Of a DNA stretch of 64,000 nt, positions 1 to 7,996 are shown one piece after another. The notes under the pieces were generated by a model. The model saw only the letters and a list, made by a program, of their open reading frames with translations. It was not told the origin of the DNA and did no database searches. Source of the stretch: an uncultured Fretibacterium sp. (lineage in GTDB: Bacteria > Synergistota > Synergistia > Synergistales > Aminobacteriaceae); assembly GCA_946183145.1 (NCBI GenBank), contig CAMGZM010000004.1:62001-126000 (forward strand), written 5' to 3'. A program made the position numbers and the translations under genes. Numbering within the stretch: position 1 is the first letter of the stretch; every line of letters begins with the position of its first letter.

Positions 1-144
1 GGTGTAAAAAGCTATTATGACAGCAGCATGAGGCGTTATTCCGGGGAAGACAGCAAAATTAACGCTGCATTCGTGAAAGCTGTGAAAAGTCTCGGAATCA
101 ATATAGAGTTTATTACGCCGTCAATTTACGCGGAAATGCTGTAG
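1..144 (+). CDS. C-terminal end of an unidentified protein (partial)
   Basis: The frame is open from the first base to a TAG at 142-144, giving the last 47 residues of a protein that starts before the window. The segment is mixed charged and hydrophobic (it contains SYYDSSMRRYSGED and ends IEFITPSIYAEML) and has base use like the neighbouring genes, so it is probably real coding sequence. I do not recognise the family. It converges on metK across a 65-bp gap. Confidence 0.6.
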   Translation, partial: GVKSYYDSSMRRYSGEDSKINAAFVKAVKSLGINIEFITPSIYAEML

Positions 145-154
145 CAAGAGCAGC

Positions 155-196
155 AGACAGGAGAACATTTGCCCCGCGTATTATGCTCTCCTGTCT
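155..196. terminator. Hairpin between converging genes
   Basis: A 14-bp stem with one mismatch (arms 155-168 and 183-196) lies between the converging partial gene and metK. Neither side has a clear T-run, so it is a weak or factor-assisted terminator candidate. Confidence 0.4.
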
Positions 197-209
197 CAAT
201 CACAAACGC

Positions 210-1409
210 TTAAATCCCTGCTGCTTTCCTGAGAGTTTCTGCCCTGTCGGTTTTCTCCCACCCCGGCAAATTCTGCAGATCGATTCTACCCATATGACCA
301 TAAGCCGCCAACTCTTTATACTGAGGCTTCCTCAAATCTAAATCCCGGATAATCGCTGCCGGCCTGAAGTCAAAGTATTCACGGAGCAGCGCAGAAATTT
401 TTTCCTCGCTGATTTTCCCCGTTCCGAATGTGTTTACGTTGAGTGATACGGGCTCTGCGACTCCGATTGCGTACGCGACCTGAATCTGGCACTCGTCAGC
501 AAGTCCCGCCGCAACAATATTTTTCGCCGCGTAGCGTGTCATATATGCGCCGCTTCTGTCAACCTTCGTAGGATCTTTCCCGCTGAAAGCTCCGCCGCCG
601 TGAGGAACCCATCCGCCGTAAGTGTCAACGATAATCTTACGCCCCGTTAAGCCTGAGTCAGCAGCAGGGCCACCCTTCACGAAACGCCCCGTAGGATTCA
701 CGAATATGCGCGTGTTTTTGTCGATGAGATTCGCGGGGACTATCGGCTCAATCACACGAGAAATCATATCAGCTCGAATCATTTCGAGGCTCGCTGAAGG
801 GTCATGCTGAGTCGATACTACTATCGTGTCTGCGTGTACTGCCTTTCTGTTCTCGTAACGCAATGAGACCTGAGTTTTTCCGTCCGGCCTGAGATACGGC
901 AATGTTCCGTCCTTGCGTATTTTTGCGAGCTGGCGTGCTAATGCGTGCGACAAAGCGATGGGCATCGGCATAAATTCTTCTGTCTCATTCGTAGCATATC
1001 CGAACATCATACCCTGATCCCCTGCTCCGATTTTCGCAACGTCCTCTTCTCCTGCTCCTGAGCCGCGAACCTCTATTGCGTCATCGACTCCCTGCGCAAT
1101 GTCCCCGGACTGTTCATCGAGTGCCACAAACACAGCGCATGAATTTCCGTCAAAACCGTAATCCGCGTTCGTGTAGCCGATTCCGTTTATCGTCTCTCGC
1201 GCAATTTTCTGTATGTCAACATGTGCCTTTGTCGTAATCTCGCCTGCAATCACAGCGAATCCCGTTGACACTAACGTTTCACACGCAACACGCCCCATCG
1301 GATCTTCAGCTAAAATTGCGTCAAGAACTGAGTCCGAAATCTGATCCGCTACTTTGTCGGGGTGTCCTTCTGTTACTGACTCTGATGAAAATATGAATGT
1401 ATCTGCCAT
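210..1409 (-). CDS. metK: S-adenosylmethionine synthetase
   Basis: This cytoplasmic enzyme makes S-adenosylmethionine from methionine and ATP. The 399-residue length is normal for bacterial MetK. Visible signatures are the N-terminal GHPDK ATP-binding motif, the hexapeptide GAGDQG followed by MMFGYA, and the glycine-rich [19 protein letters not shown] segment that holds active-site Lys and Asp residues. The ATG at 1409 follows an AAGGAGG site about 9 bases upstream. A SAM-I riboswitch with its own terminator stands just upstream on the same strand, so the gene is predicted to be shut off when its product accumulates. It appears to be transcribed alone. Confidence 0.98.
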   Translation of the reverse strand: MADTFIFSSESVTEGHPDKVADQISDSVLDAILAEDPMGRVACETLVSTGFAVIAGEITTKAHVDIQKIARETINGIGYTNADYGFDGNSCAVFVALDEQSGDIAQGVDDAIEVRGSGAGEEDVAKIGAGDQGMMFGYATNETEEFMPMPIALSHALARQLAKIRKDGTLPYLRPDGKTQVSLRYENRKAVHADTIVVSTQHDPSASLEMIRADMISRVIEPIVPANLIDKNTRIFVNPTGRFVKGGPAADSGLTGRKIIVDTYGGWVPHGGGAFSGKDPTKVDRSGAYMTRYAAKNIVAAGLADECQIQVAYAIGVAEPVSLNVNTFGTGKISEEKISALLREYFDFRPAAIIRDLDLRKPQYKELAAYGHMGRIDLQNLPGWEKTDRAETLRKAAGI

Positions 1410-1437
1410 CTTACAGCCTCCTTGTTATGTATAAGCA

Positions 1438-1602
1438 CAAAAAAATGTACCCTCCTGAACAATTCAAGAGAGTACACGCAAATTTTCTTCTGTCGTTCTC
1501 TCTCTCATCATCCAGCTTTGACTTGCTGCCGATATTGGCACCTGATTCAAACAGGTTGCCGGGCTTCACAGGGTCGGTCCCTCCGCCTCTCTCGATAAGA
1601 GT
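1438..1602 (-). promoter_or_regulatory. SAM-I (S-box) riboswitch with intrinsic terminator
   Basis: Read on the minus strand, the leader of metK holds the S-box core: P1 strands CTCTTATC (near 1602) and GATGAGAG (near 1500), the conserved GGAGGGA, then TGAAGCCCGGCAACC and GGTGCCAAT. After the aptamer (about 1497-1602) comes a strong hairpin (1447-1475) with a run of T (1439-1445), the expected expression platform. SAM binding would favour the terminator and stop transcription before metK. The class and mechanism are established knowledge; the assignment rests on the near-consensus core seen here. Confidence 0.95.
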
Positions 1603-1625
1603 TATATTTTCTTACGGTTTATATT

Positions 1626-2237
1626 TTACTTTGAGTACAACTCGACCGCAAGTATTTCTGTTACATCAATGGGCAGTTCCTCGCGCAAGGGTTCACGGAT
1701 TAATTTTGCGCTGAACTGTGCTTTGTCCTTCTCAAGGTAGGGTACGCTGAACGACACAAGCCCGTTGAAGTTTGACTCAACAAGAGGATTCGTGCGTGTT
1801 TTCTCCTTGAGGCTGATTACGTCATTGACCTTCACGCCGTATGACGGAATGTCTACTTTTGAGCCGTTCACGAGAATATGCCCGTGAGTAACGAGCTGCC
1901 TTGCCTGACGGATTGAGCGTGCGAATCCAGTGCGGTAAACGAGATTGTCGAGCCTGCACTCTAACGCCTTGAGCAACGCAACACCAGTCATCTCATCGCT
2001 CTTGCTGGCCTCGTTGAAATATCTTGCGAACTGACGCTCTAATATTCCGTAATATGCTTTGATCTTCTGTTTCTCCAAAAGCTGAAGGCCGTACTGTGAT
2101 ACCTTCTGCCCTGTTCTTGCCGCGCTTGCTGAAGCGTTTTTCTTTGTGTCAGCCCTCTTTAACGCTTTGGGATGGCCGCAGACATTAACGCCAAGATGAC
2201 GGCATAATTTGAATCTGGGTTCTCTTCTTGTTGCCAT
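1626..2237 (-). CDS. rpsD: 30S ribosomal protein S4
   Basis: Primary 16S rRNA-binding protein of the small subunit. Residues about 90-155 carry the S4 RNA-binding domain ([23 protein letters not shown], then [10 protein letters not shown]). The frame opens at a GTG at 2252, but the ATG at 2237 gives the usual [16 protein letters not shown] start; a GGGAG lies 14 bases before it, a rather long spacing. The N-terminus has two Cys (C12, C20 of this start) rather than the four-Cys zinc knuckle of C+ S4 proteins. The gene stands alone rather than in the rpsM-rpsK-rpoA cluster, so it could be the only S4 or a second copy; the window cannot tell. A promoter-like motif at 2288-2316 would give a leader of about 44 bases. 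Confidence 0.93.
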   Translation of the reverse strand: MATRREPRFKLCRHLGVNVCGHPKALKRADTKKNASASAARTGQKVSQYGLQLLEKQKIKAYYGILERQFARYFNEASKSDEMTGVALLKALECRLDNLVYRTGFARSIRQARQLVTHGHILVNGSKVDIPSYGVKVNDVISLKEKTRTNPLVESNFNGLVSFSVPYLEKDKAQFSAKLIREPLREELPIDVTEILAVELYSK

Positions 2238-2285
2238 TGAAAGTTTCTGCACTCCCTGTAATTATAATATTGGATATTAGCTGAC

Positions 2286-2364
2286 TGAGTTTAACACCCG
2301 CAACGTGAAAAGTAAAGTTAATCACATCAATGTACATTCGTAATTATTCTCGTTAATTCACAGG
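2286..2364. repeat. 79-bp direct repeat, copy 1
   Basis: This block matches 2699-2777 over its full 79 bases without gaps (roughly three quarters identical by eye). The best conserved parts are AGTTTAACAC, GTGAAAAGTAAAGTT and TAATTATTCTC. The copies are 413 bp apart and in the same orientation. They bracket the TnpB-like remnant. Confidence 0.8.
2288..2316 (-). promoter_or_regulatory. Promoter-like motif upstream of rpsD
   Basis: On the minus strand this reads TTTACT, 17 bases, TAAACT, with a T/A-rich stretch upstream that could act as an UP element. The predicted start near 2281 leaves about 44 bases before the rpsD ATG. Both hexamers and the 17-base spacing are kept in the second repeat copy while the spacer bases vary, which supports function. 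Confidence 0.5.
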
Positions 2365-2640
2365 TTCTGAGCCTCCCTATAGTGGGTTCTTAAGAAGTTT
2401 GATTTTAAGTCTCCACCTGCGTAAACAGGCATTCTTATTCTTAAAGGCGTGGCCAGTCCGCCCCTACCGTATAGCCCTGTTAAGGACACAACGCTACTTT
2501 GTTTACTTCATGCACCTTTTCTCATAGAACCCGTCATAGTTCACATTTGTGCTACGCTGCGGCGAGAGGTAAGTGTTTCCCCGTATTGCTTTTGATAGTG
2601 CTGCTACATTTTTGGTAACGCGGAATAACTAACTGCAAAA
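2358..2640 (-). pseudogene. Decayed TnpB / IS605-type right-end remnant or structured RNA
   Basis: No intact gene is present. On the minus strand two overlapping open fragments lie in different frames (2503-2628 and 2358-2507). The second has Gly/Arg-rich coding character (LYGRGGLATPL, MPVYAGGD) and ends HYREAQNL followed by a stop. The last 40 bases form the CCC-ACTATA-GGG hairpin and AGG-CTCAG pattern resembling right ends of IS200/IS605 tnpB genes. The same strand can form several further hairpins (CCTG/CAGG, TTTAAG/CTTAAA, GGCG/CGCC). The favoured reading is a degenerate tnpB 3' end with its guide-RNA-like right end. An independent structured RNA is the alternative. Confidence 0.4.
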
Positions 2641-2698
2641 TTATTATACTACACAGCTAAAGCTAGGCATATTACACCACTTTTTGATAATTGTTAAT

Positions 2699-2777
2699 TG
2701 AGTTTAACACTCGCACAGTGAAAAGTAAAGTTGCTCCAATCATGACACATTCATAATTATTCTCATGAAATTACAAG
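2699..2777. repeat. 79-bp direct repeat, copy 2
   Basis: Second copy of the block at 2286-2364. On the minus strand it precedes the TnpB-like remnant just as copy 1 precedes rpsD. On the plus strand it lies directly before the gene at 2818, with TATAAT at 2779-2784. Confidence 0.8.
2701..2729 (-). promoter_or_regulatory. Promoter-like motif in repeat copy 2
   Basis: TTTACT, 17 bases, TAAACT on the minus strand, identical in both hexamers and spacing to the copy upstream of rpsD. It would start transcription near 2694 into the TnpB-like or structured region. Confidence 0.4.
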
Positions 2778-2817
2778 TTATAATAGCTTCATATTTTCAT
2801 GACGGAGGAAACTTGCC

Positions 2818-3864
2818 TTGTCTCTCAGAAAAGGATTAATCATCTTCATACTGTTAGCATTCGGCGTGAGCGCGTTCATAATTTTCCGCAGCGTTGATGA
2901 AGAAACTGTGCGTTCGCTCCTTAATGCCGACAAGATGAAACTGCTTCTTGCTCTCTTTGTTGTTTTTGCGGCGTGGGTCTGTGATGCCGGAAGATTCTGC
3001 GCGTTATCGTCAGCGGCTCATGAACACGTCCCCTTCTCGCTGGGAATCGTTTTGACGTGGCTCAATTATTTCGGGAGTGCTGTAACTCCTATGCAGTCAG
3101 GCGGAGGGCCTTTTCAGGTTTATGCGCTCTACAAGAAGGGTATACCTGTCGGAAAAGGAATCGCCATCACGTTAATGCGTACTATGCTGACGGTGTTGAT
3201 ACTCACAATTTCAGTGCCTTCCGCGTTGATGCTTGACCCGGAAATTTTAGAGGGCAGCCCGTTCCTTAAAGGACTCGTGTTTTACGTTTTTGTTGTGATT
3301 CTTGCGACTTGGGCATTCATTGCGTTCACGATTATACGCCCTGACCTCGTAAAGAAACTGAGTCATATTATCGTGTTATGGTTCAAGCGATTCGGATTCA
3401 TGCGTTCGACTCGGCGTGCGATAAAGATTGTTCGGTGGCTCGACAAAGAGATCGACAACTACATCATGAACTTCAAGCTCGCATTCAACACGGGAAAAAT
3501 CTGGGTGTTAATCGCTGTGATACTTTCTGTGCTTCATCTTGCGGCGTTGTTTACGGTTCTTCCTGTCTTGATGTCAGCAGTGGGACTCCCGTTCAAATAC
3601 TCTCAGACTCTCGCGGTTCAGGCTGTCTTCATGTTCATACTGTACTTCATTCCGACACCGGGCGCGAGCGGAGTCGCTGAGGGGGGCGGCGCATTGCTGT
3701 ATTCTATCCTGATGCCTGCAAACATGGCCGGAATCATGTCGGTGATTTGTCGCTTCTTCACGGACTATATATCTATCTTCATGGGCGTTGTAGTTGTGAT
3801 TCGTATGCTTGGCTGGGGAGTAACTGAGAATTTGCACAAAGGAGCGTCGGTTGAGGATGCGTGA
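2818..3864 (+). CDS. YbhN/UPF0104-family flippase-like membrane protein
   Basis: A 348-residue integral membrane protein with about eight hydrophobic helices, of the lysylphosphatidylglycerol synthase transmembrane-region / TIGR00374 family. Family-typical features are the motif around residue 95 (FGSAVTPMQSGGGPFQVYAL) and the late PTPGASGVAEGG segment (near residue 280), both conserved glycine-rich loops. Members move or modify lipid-linked groups, but substrates are mostly unknown. It starts with TTG at 2818, fixed by GGAGGAAA nine bases upstream. It overlaps the next gene by a few bases, so the two are probably cotranslated. Confidence 0.85.
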   Translation: MSLRKGLIIFILLAFGVSAFIIFRSVDEETVRSLLNADKMKLLLALFVVFAAWVCDAGRFCALSSAAHEHVPFSLGIVLTWLNYFGSAVTPMQSGGGPFQVYALYKKGIPVGKGIAITLMRTMLTVLILTISVPSALMLDPEILEGSPFLKGLVFYVFVVILATWAFIAFTIIRPDLVKKLSHIIVLWFKRFGFMRSTRRAIKIVRWLDKEIDNYIMNFKLAFNTGKIWVLIAVILSVLHLAALFTVLPVLMSAVGLPFKYSQTLAVQAVFMFILYFIPTPGASGVAEGGGALLYSILMPANMAGIMSVICRFFTDYISIFMGVVVVIRMLGWGVTENLHKGASVEDA

Positions 3865-4414
3865 ATTTGTCTTCAGAATGCGCGGGGGAATATGGACTCT
3901 CTTGTTCCTCGCGATTCTCTTCATGGTGCGTAAATCATCATGGGAAATTATTTCCGTCTCACTCGTAATTATTGCGCTGGGTCAAGTCTGGCGTTGCTGG
4001 TCTGCGGGCGTTATCGGCTTATATCGCGGCGAGAACGTGAAGGCGTTGAAACTTGCGACAAAAGGCCCGTATTCATTGATGCGCAACCCGTTATATTTCG
4101 GGAATTTCATTATCGGACTCGGATGGAGCCTCATTGCGGGAAAATTTGCGGTGATAATTTTCGTGATTAGTTTCATCGTTTTGTACGTGCTTGTGATTAT
4201 CCCTCACGAGGAAGAATTTTTGCGGACGAAATTCGGCCATGAGTATGAAGAATATTGTGCGGGAGTCAAAATGTTCTGGCCCGTGAAAATTGATATTGAC
4301 GCAATCACAGCCCCGGTTGACTGGGAAATCATCAGGAAGAGCGAAATTCACACAATAATATCAACGATAACCGGGACTGCAATAATCATCGCCGTATCAC
4401 TATGCTATACTTAA
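3851..4414 (+). CDS. Isoprenylcysteine carboxyl methyltransferase-like membrane methyltransferase
   Basis: A 187-residue membrane protein of the ICMT/PEMT (phospholipid methyltransferase-like) family. The segment GPYSLMRNPLYFGNFIIGLG and the C-terminal EEEFLRTKFGHEYEEYCA are the usual SAM- and substrate-contacting motifs. It likely methylates a lipid or small membrane compound; the substrate is not predictable. The TTG at 3851 lies 6 bases after AAAGGAG; an ATG at 3857 is possible with a 12-base gap. It overlaps the end of the flippase-like gene, suggesting translational coupling and a joint role in envelope lipid chemistry. Confidence 0.83.
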   Translation: MRMREFVFRMRGGIWTLLFLAILFMVRKSSWEIISVSLVIIALGQVWRCWSAGVIGLYRGENVKALKLATKGPYSLMRNPLYFGNFIIGLGWSLIAGKFAVIIFVISFIVLYVLVIIPHEEEFLRTKFGHEYEEYCAGVKMFWPVKIDIDAITAPVDWEIIRKSEIHTIISTITGTAIIIAVSLCYT

Positions 4415-4453
4415 TCCCCGATTTGACGGCACATAAAAGGAGGCTGATATTCA

Positions 4454-5086
4454 ATGTGCGCGGAAAAAAAGAGGAAACCAGAATCAGAAAGCCCATCCGA
4501 AATAATGATGAGCGATTTTCTTTCGGCCATGTCAGAAAGCGAATACCCGCAGTATATTCTTGACGCAATATCACGAGTCCAGGAATGGATGAAGGACGTA
4601 ACAGAAGATGACGATGACTCTGACGATGATATATTCTCGGCTATATTCGGCGAAAATTACGATGAAGGCAATACAGGAGTCGAGGCATTAATCGAACGCC
4701 TTGACGACATAGGAGAATACGCAGACATAATCCCAAATTCCAGAACGCCGGAGGGAAAATCTGACGCGCTGATAATCAGCATAACCCCGCCGGAATATGA
4801 GAGCGGCTTAAGATCTGCTATCGATTATGCGGCAGTCTTCAACCGCAGCACCTGCAAAAGAGTCTGGATAATCAGCGACACATTTATACTTGATGACGTG
4901 ATGAAATTCTCGCCTCACGTTGACGCATTATCAGAGCAGGGAATAACAATGAGATATATACTCGTAACGCCGTGGGGATGGGTTGAGCTTCCTTTGAGCG
5001 GAAATACAGCGTCAAAGCACGCATTCTTGTGGAGGAATGACAATGCGCCCGGAGAGAAGACTATACGCCGGAAAAAAGAACTATGA
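4454..5086 (+). CDS. Acidic hypothetical protein
   Basis: A 210-residue soluble protein with no signal peptide or membrane helix. Residues about 45-65 are a run of Asp/Glu (DDDDSDDD), followed by a mixed alpha/beta region with a Trp-rich stretch (VTPWGWVELP) near residue 180 and a basic C-terminus (RRKKEL). I do not recognise the family. The ATG follows AAAGGAGG at good spacing. It lies 39 bp after the methyltransferase and could be the third gene of that operon. Confidence 0.7.
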   Translation: MCAEKKRKPESESPSEIMMSDFLSAMSESEYPQYILDAISRVQEWMKDVTEDDDDSDDDIFSAIFGENYDEGNTGVEALIERLDDIGEYADIIPNSRTPEGKSDALIISITPPEYESGLRSAIDYAAVFNRSTCKRVWIISDTFILDDVMKFSPHVDALSEQGITMRYILVTPWGWVELPLSGNTASKHAFLWRNDNAPGEKTIRRKKEL

Positions 5087-5246
5087 CGGCTGAGTGAACC
5101 GGGTTCGTATTCTGAGGCTCAGGATAAAATTCATGCTGGTATATGACTATGAGAAATGGGCCGGGCTTGGAGCTTGGCATAACGGGTCGGGGCTTCTGTG
5201 GTAGAAATATAACCCTGTGCCCAAAAAGTAAAATGGCTGACAGAAA
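5087..5246 (+). other. Gap with a possible 23-codon ORF
   Basis: This 160-bp gap holds no recognised element. One short frame, ATG at 5133 to TAG at 5202-5204, encodes an aromatic 23-residue peptide (starts MLVYDYEKWAGLGAWHNG) after a weak AGGA. It may be chance. Confidence 0.2.
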
Positions 5247-5277
5247 AATCCCCTCTGTGAAATTTGCAGGGGGGGAT
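5247..5277 (-). terminator. Terminator of the nitroreductase gene
   Basis: Hairpin AATCCCC ... GGGGATT. Read on the minus strand it is followed by TTTTT (5242-5246). A weaker T-rich stretch on the other side may also serve the plus-strand gene at 4454-5086. Confidence 0.8.
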
Positions 5278-5289
5278 TCGTTTTGTGAA

Positions 5290-5817
5290 TTATTCCGCGT
5301 AAAAGACTCTCCCGGGTTTTCTCGGTGCTGCTTTTGGCGTTTCACCGTCAATGAATCCTAAAGCGCAGTGGCCGACACCGATATATTTCCCGGTGATGCC
5401 TAAATCCACAAGAAGTTTCCTGTAGTCATCCGTCAAAAATTCCTCGTATGCCCTATTGACCCATATGCTTCCGAGTCCTAACGAATGAGCCGCGAGCATC
5501 ATATTTCCGAGAACAAGACTCCCGTCCCGAACGTTGTTGAAGTTGTCCTCAGGCGCAAGAACGATAAGAATCACGGGCGCGCCGTAAAACGGGTCAAAAC
5601 TTTCGTCCCATCCGCCTATTTTGCAGTTGTCGTGTGAAATTTTGTCGCGTAATTCCTTGTTCGTTACGGCTATGATGATCGGCGATTGAGTCCCTTTTCC
5701 GCTGGCTGCGTAGAGTCCCGCCTCGATTACCGCGTCAATGTCTTTGCGTCCGGGCATGTCTGGCTTGAATTTCCGTATGCTTCTGCGTTCCTTTATGGCT
5801 TTCAGTACTTCATTCAT
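5290..5817 (-). CDS. Nitroreductase-family flavoprotein
   Basis: A 175-residue FMN-dependent oxidoreductase of the NfsB/FRP-like nitroreductase fold, short for the family but complete. Residues 11-16 (RRSIRKF) form the usual N-terminal FMN phosphate site, and NMMLAAHSLGLGSIWV (residues about 105-120) is the second family motif. Such enzymes use NAD(P)H to reduce nitro compounds, quinones or flavins; the natural substrate is unknown. GGAG about 9 bases before the ATG supports the start. It is divergent from the glyoxalase gene. Confidence 0.9.
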   Translation of the reverse strand: MNEVLKAIKERRSIRKFKPDMPGRKDIDAVIEAGLYAASGKGTQSPIIIAVTNKELRDKISHDNCKIGGWDESFDPFYGAPVILIVLAPEDNFNNVRDGSLVLGNMMLAAHSLGLGSIWVNRAYEEFLTDDYRKLLVDLGITGKYIGVGHCALGFIDGETPKAAPRKPGRVFYAE

Positions 5818-5884
5818 GAAAAATCACTCCTTGTGTGCAATAATAACCCAATCCGCGAGAATGAACAAAGGAGGATTTACGGCG

Positions 5885-6247
5885 ATGAAATTCAAGATGA
5901 TTCATGAGAATTACAACGTGCAGGATTTGACCCGCTCGCTTGACTTCTACAAAAAGGCACTCGGTCTCACTGAGAAAAGACGCAAGACAAACCCGGAAGG
6001 CTCGTACATAATCGTATACATCGGCAATGATGAGTCAGATTTCGAGCTTGAGTTGACGTGGCTCAAAGATCACCCGCAGAAATACGACATCGGCGAGGAG
6101 GAATTTCACCTTGCATTCAGAACAGATGATTTTGACGCGGCGCACAAACTTCACAGCGAAATGGGCTGCATATGCTTTGAGAATCACGACATGGGTATTT
6201 ACTTCATACAAGACCCCGACGGCTATTGGCTTGAAGTATTGCCGTAA
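5885..6247 (+). CDS. gloA: Lactoylglutathione lyase-like glyoxalase I (VOC family)
   Basis: A 120-residue VOC-fold protein aligned to GloA along its length. Metal ligands expected for glyoxalase I are all present: H7, E56 (in FELELTW), H75 (EEFHLAF) and E117 (WLEVLP). The reaction would isomerise the methylglyoxal-glutathione hemithioacetal; in a Gram-negative anaerobe another thiol could be used. The frame is open further upstream, but GGAGG at 5869-5873 and the family start fix the ATG at 5885. Confidence 0.88.
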   Translation: MKFKMIHENYNVQDLTRSLDFYKKALGLTEKRRKTNPEGSYIIVYIGNDESDFELELTWLKDHPQKYDIGEEEFHLAFRTDDFDAAHKLHSEMGCICFENHDMGIYFIQDPDGYWLEVLP

Positions 6248-6262
6248 GAGATTCGAGTCTGA

Positions 6263-6296
6263 GTCCCTCCGTCAGTAAAAGCGGGGGGATTTTTTT
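6263..6296 (+). terminator. Terminator of gloA
   Basis: GC-rich stem (TCCCTCCG against CGGGGGGA) followed by seven T. Confidence 0.88.
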
Positions 6297-6310
6297 GCGT
6301 CCACATAACG

Positions 6311-6340
6311 AAAAACCCCTCCGACGGATTAACCAGAGGG
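6311..6340 (-). terminator. Terminator of tRNA-Leu
   Basis: On the minus strand, CCCTC pairs with GAGGG and TTTTT follows (6311-6315), 16-45 bases beyond the tRNA 3' end. Confidence 0.75.
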
Positions 6341-6355
6341 ATTATTGTTATCTAA

Positions 6356-6445
6356 TGGTGCGGAGGGGGAGAATCGAACTCCCACAGCACTTAATTGGCC
6401 ACAAGATCCTTAGTCTTGCGCGTCTACCAATTCCGCCACCCCCGC
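6356..6445 (-). tRNA. tRNA-Leu (anticodon UAA)
   Basis: A 90-base class II tRNA with encoded CCA. The acceptor stem is GCGGGGG/CCTCCGC, the D arm has GGTAGAC, and the anticodon stem CAAGA/TCTTG encloses the loop CTAAGGA with UAA at 6410-6412. There is a long variable arm, and a T arm with GTTCGATTC. It decodes UUA leucine codons. Confidence 0.97.
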
Positions 6446-6474
6446 ACTGAAAGGGTGAGGCATGACAAGGAGAA

Positions 6475-6502
6475 ATTATACTATCTTTTTCCCCTGTGTC
6501 AA
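6475..6502 (-). promoter_or_regulatory. Promoter of tRNA-Leu
   Basis: Perfect consensus hexamers on the minus strand, TTGACA and TATAAT, with a 16-base spacer. The predicted start lies about 20 bases before the mature tRNA. Confidence 0.85.
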
Positions 6503-6559
6503 ATTTTTCTGATATTATTACGCTGCCCCGAAAAAATTTCTACAACTGGAGGAATCATT

Positions 6560-7354
6560 ATGACAAAAATATTTGCCACGCTGGTTATTTCTCTTCTCGT
6601 TTCATCATGTGCTTTTGCAGAAGGTCTTGAAGTCTTGACGCTTGTCGAAACTCAGGGACAAAGTGATACAGGTCTTCTCGTCAATGCTTCGGACTCTCTG
6701 AAGGCTGAATACTTCCCTGACGGAAAAATGCCGAGTCAGATTCTCGCGTTCTGGGTAAAAGTCAGCGACAATGGGATTCTATTTGACACGGGATTACGTG
6801 CGGGCAATATCCCGGCGGAGCTTTCGACAAAAGGAATCGACACCGAAAACGTAAAGACGATTCTTCTTACGCACCTTCACCCGGATCATTTCGGCGGACT
6901 CGTTAATGCTGAGGGTAAAGCAACATTCCCGAATGCAGAAGTGTACGTGTCAAAGCCTGAGTATGATTATTGGGTCAACGAGCTGAAGAATGACGGAGTA
7001 ATTTCCGCGCTGAAACTCTACAAGGTGAATCAATTTGCGTTCGGTGATGAAGTTGTTGCGGGAGTCAGGGCTATTGACACATCAGGACATACGCCCGGCC
7101 ATGTCTCATATCTCGCTGAGTCCGGCGGCAAAAAGATTCTCATTGCAGGGGACATTATGCACTTCCAGATTATTCAGCTCCCTCATCCTGAAGTAGCGGT
7201 GAAATATGACGTTGATCCCGTGAAGGCTGTGCAGTCAAGAAAATTCCTGTTCGATTATGCCGCGTGGAAAAATATTCCCGTTGCAGGTATGCACATAATG
7301 ATTCCTGGAATTATCAGCGTAACGAAATCGGGAGAAAGCTACGTGAAGCAGTAA
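6560..7354 (+). CDS. Exported metallo-beta-lactamase-fold hydrolase
   Basis: A 264-residue protein with an N-terminal signal peptide (about residues 1-20, ending SSCAFA) and an MBL fold. The zinc motif HLHPDHFGG (residues about 100-108), a later His in DTSGHTPGH and Asp in AGDIMHF complete the two-metal site. It resembles exported MBL hydrolases close to N-acyl-homoserine lactonases, but the substrate cannot be named. The Cys at the end of the signal could also fit a lipobox. The frame is open upstream; GGAGG before the ATG at 6560 sets the start. It sits 15 bp before the Sel1 gene, so they are probably cotranscribed. Confidence 0.88.
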   Translation: MTKIFATLVISLLVSSCAFAEGLEVLTLVETQGQSDTGLLVNASDSLKAEYFPDGKMPSQILAFWVKVSDNGILFDTGLRAGNIPAELSTKGIDTENVKTILLTHLHPDHFGGLVNAEGKATFPNAEVYVSKPEYDYWVNELKNDGVISALKLYKVNQFAFGDEVVAGVRAIDTSGHTPGHVSYLAESGGKKILIAGDIMHFQIIQLPHPEVAVKYDVDPVKAVQSRKFLFDYAAWKNIPVAGMHIMIPGIISVTKSGESYVKQ

Positions 7355-7369
7355 GGAGGAAAAATTCTC

Positions 7370-7915
7370 ATGAACAAAAAATTAACGGTGTTCACAGTTT
7401 TTGCGGCAATGATTCTCTCATGCACATTTGCTTTTGCAGACACGTTTGAAGAGATCATGAAGAGGGCTGAAGCCGGAGACGCTAAAGCACAGCTTGATAT
7501 AGCGGTTGCGTACTTTCAGGGCGATTATGTGAAAGAGAATCACGAAGAGGGCGCAAAATGGATGCTCAAAGCCGCAGAGAACGGACTCGCAAAGGCTCAA
7601 TTCGGCGCGGGACTCATGTACGATAACGGCGAGGGAGTAAAGCAGAGTCACGAAGAGGCCGCGAAATGGTATCTCAAAGCAGCACAGCAGGGTTACGCAG
7701 AAGCACAGTGCAACATAGGAGTCTGCTACACATTAGGGCGCGGAGTCGAACAGAATCTTGATGAGGGATTCAAATGGCTCAAGAAAGCAGAAGCGCAGGG
7801 AGCCCCGAACGCAAAGAAAGTACTTGAGAAAGAGTTTGAGATTCTCCGCCACAACGCACGAAACGGAGATAAAGACGCTCAGGAAGCATTGACACATTTC
7901 GGCGAAAAATGGTAG
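7370..7915 (+). CDS. Exported Sel1-repeat protein
   Basis: A 181-residue protein with a signal peptide (residues 1-23, ending FAFA) and three Sel1-like repeats, about residues 38-72, 74-108 and 110-144, each with the pattern AKAQ..., GxGV and AAxWYxKAA. A short helical tail follows. Sel1 repeats form alpha-solenoids that bind other proteins, so a periplasmic adaptor role is likely. AAGGAGG precedes the ATG. It follows the MBL hydrolase by 15 bp. Confidence 0.88.
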   Translation: MNKKLTVFTVFAAMILSCTFAFADTFEEIMKRAEAGDAKAQLDIAVAYFQGDYVKENHEEGAKWMLKAAENGLAKAQFGAGLMYDNGEGVKQSHEEAAKWYLKAAQQGYAEAQCNIGVCYTLGRGVEQNLDEGFKWLKKAEAQGAPNAKKVLEKEFEILRHNARNGDKDAQEALTHFGEKW

Positions 7916-7935
7916 CCTCAAAGCAACAAACCAGC

Positions 7936-7976
7936 AATCCCCCTGTATGTCTCACACACATATGGGGGGATAATTT
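7936..7976 (+). terminator. Terminator after the Sel1 gene
   Basis: Stem ATCCCCC/GGGGGAT with an internal TATGT/ACATA helix, then an A/T-rich tail (TAATTTTATC). Confidence 0.65.
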
Positions 7977-7996
7977 TATCTGAAGGAGGAATCATC

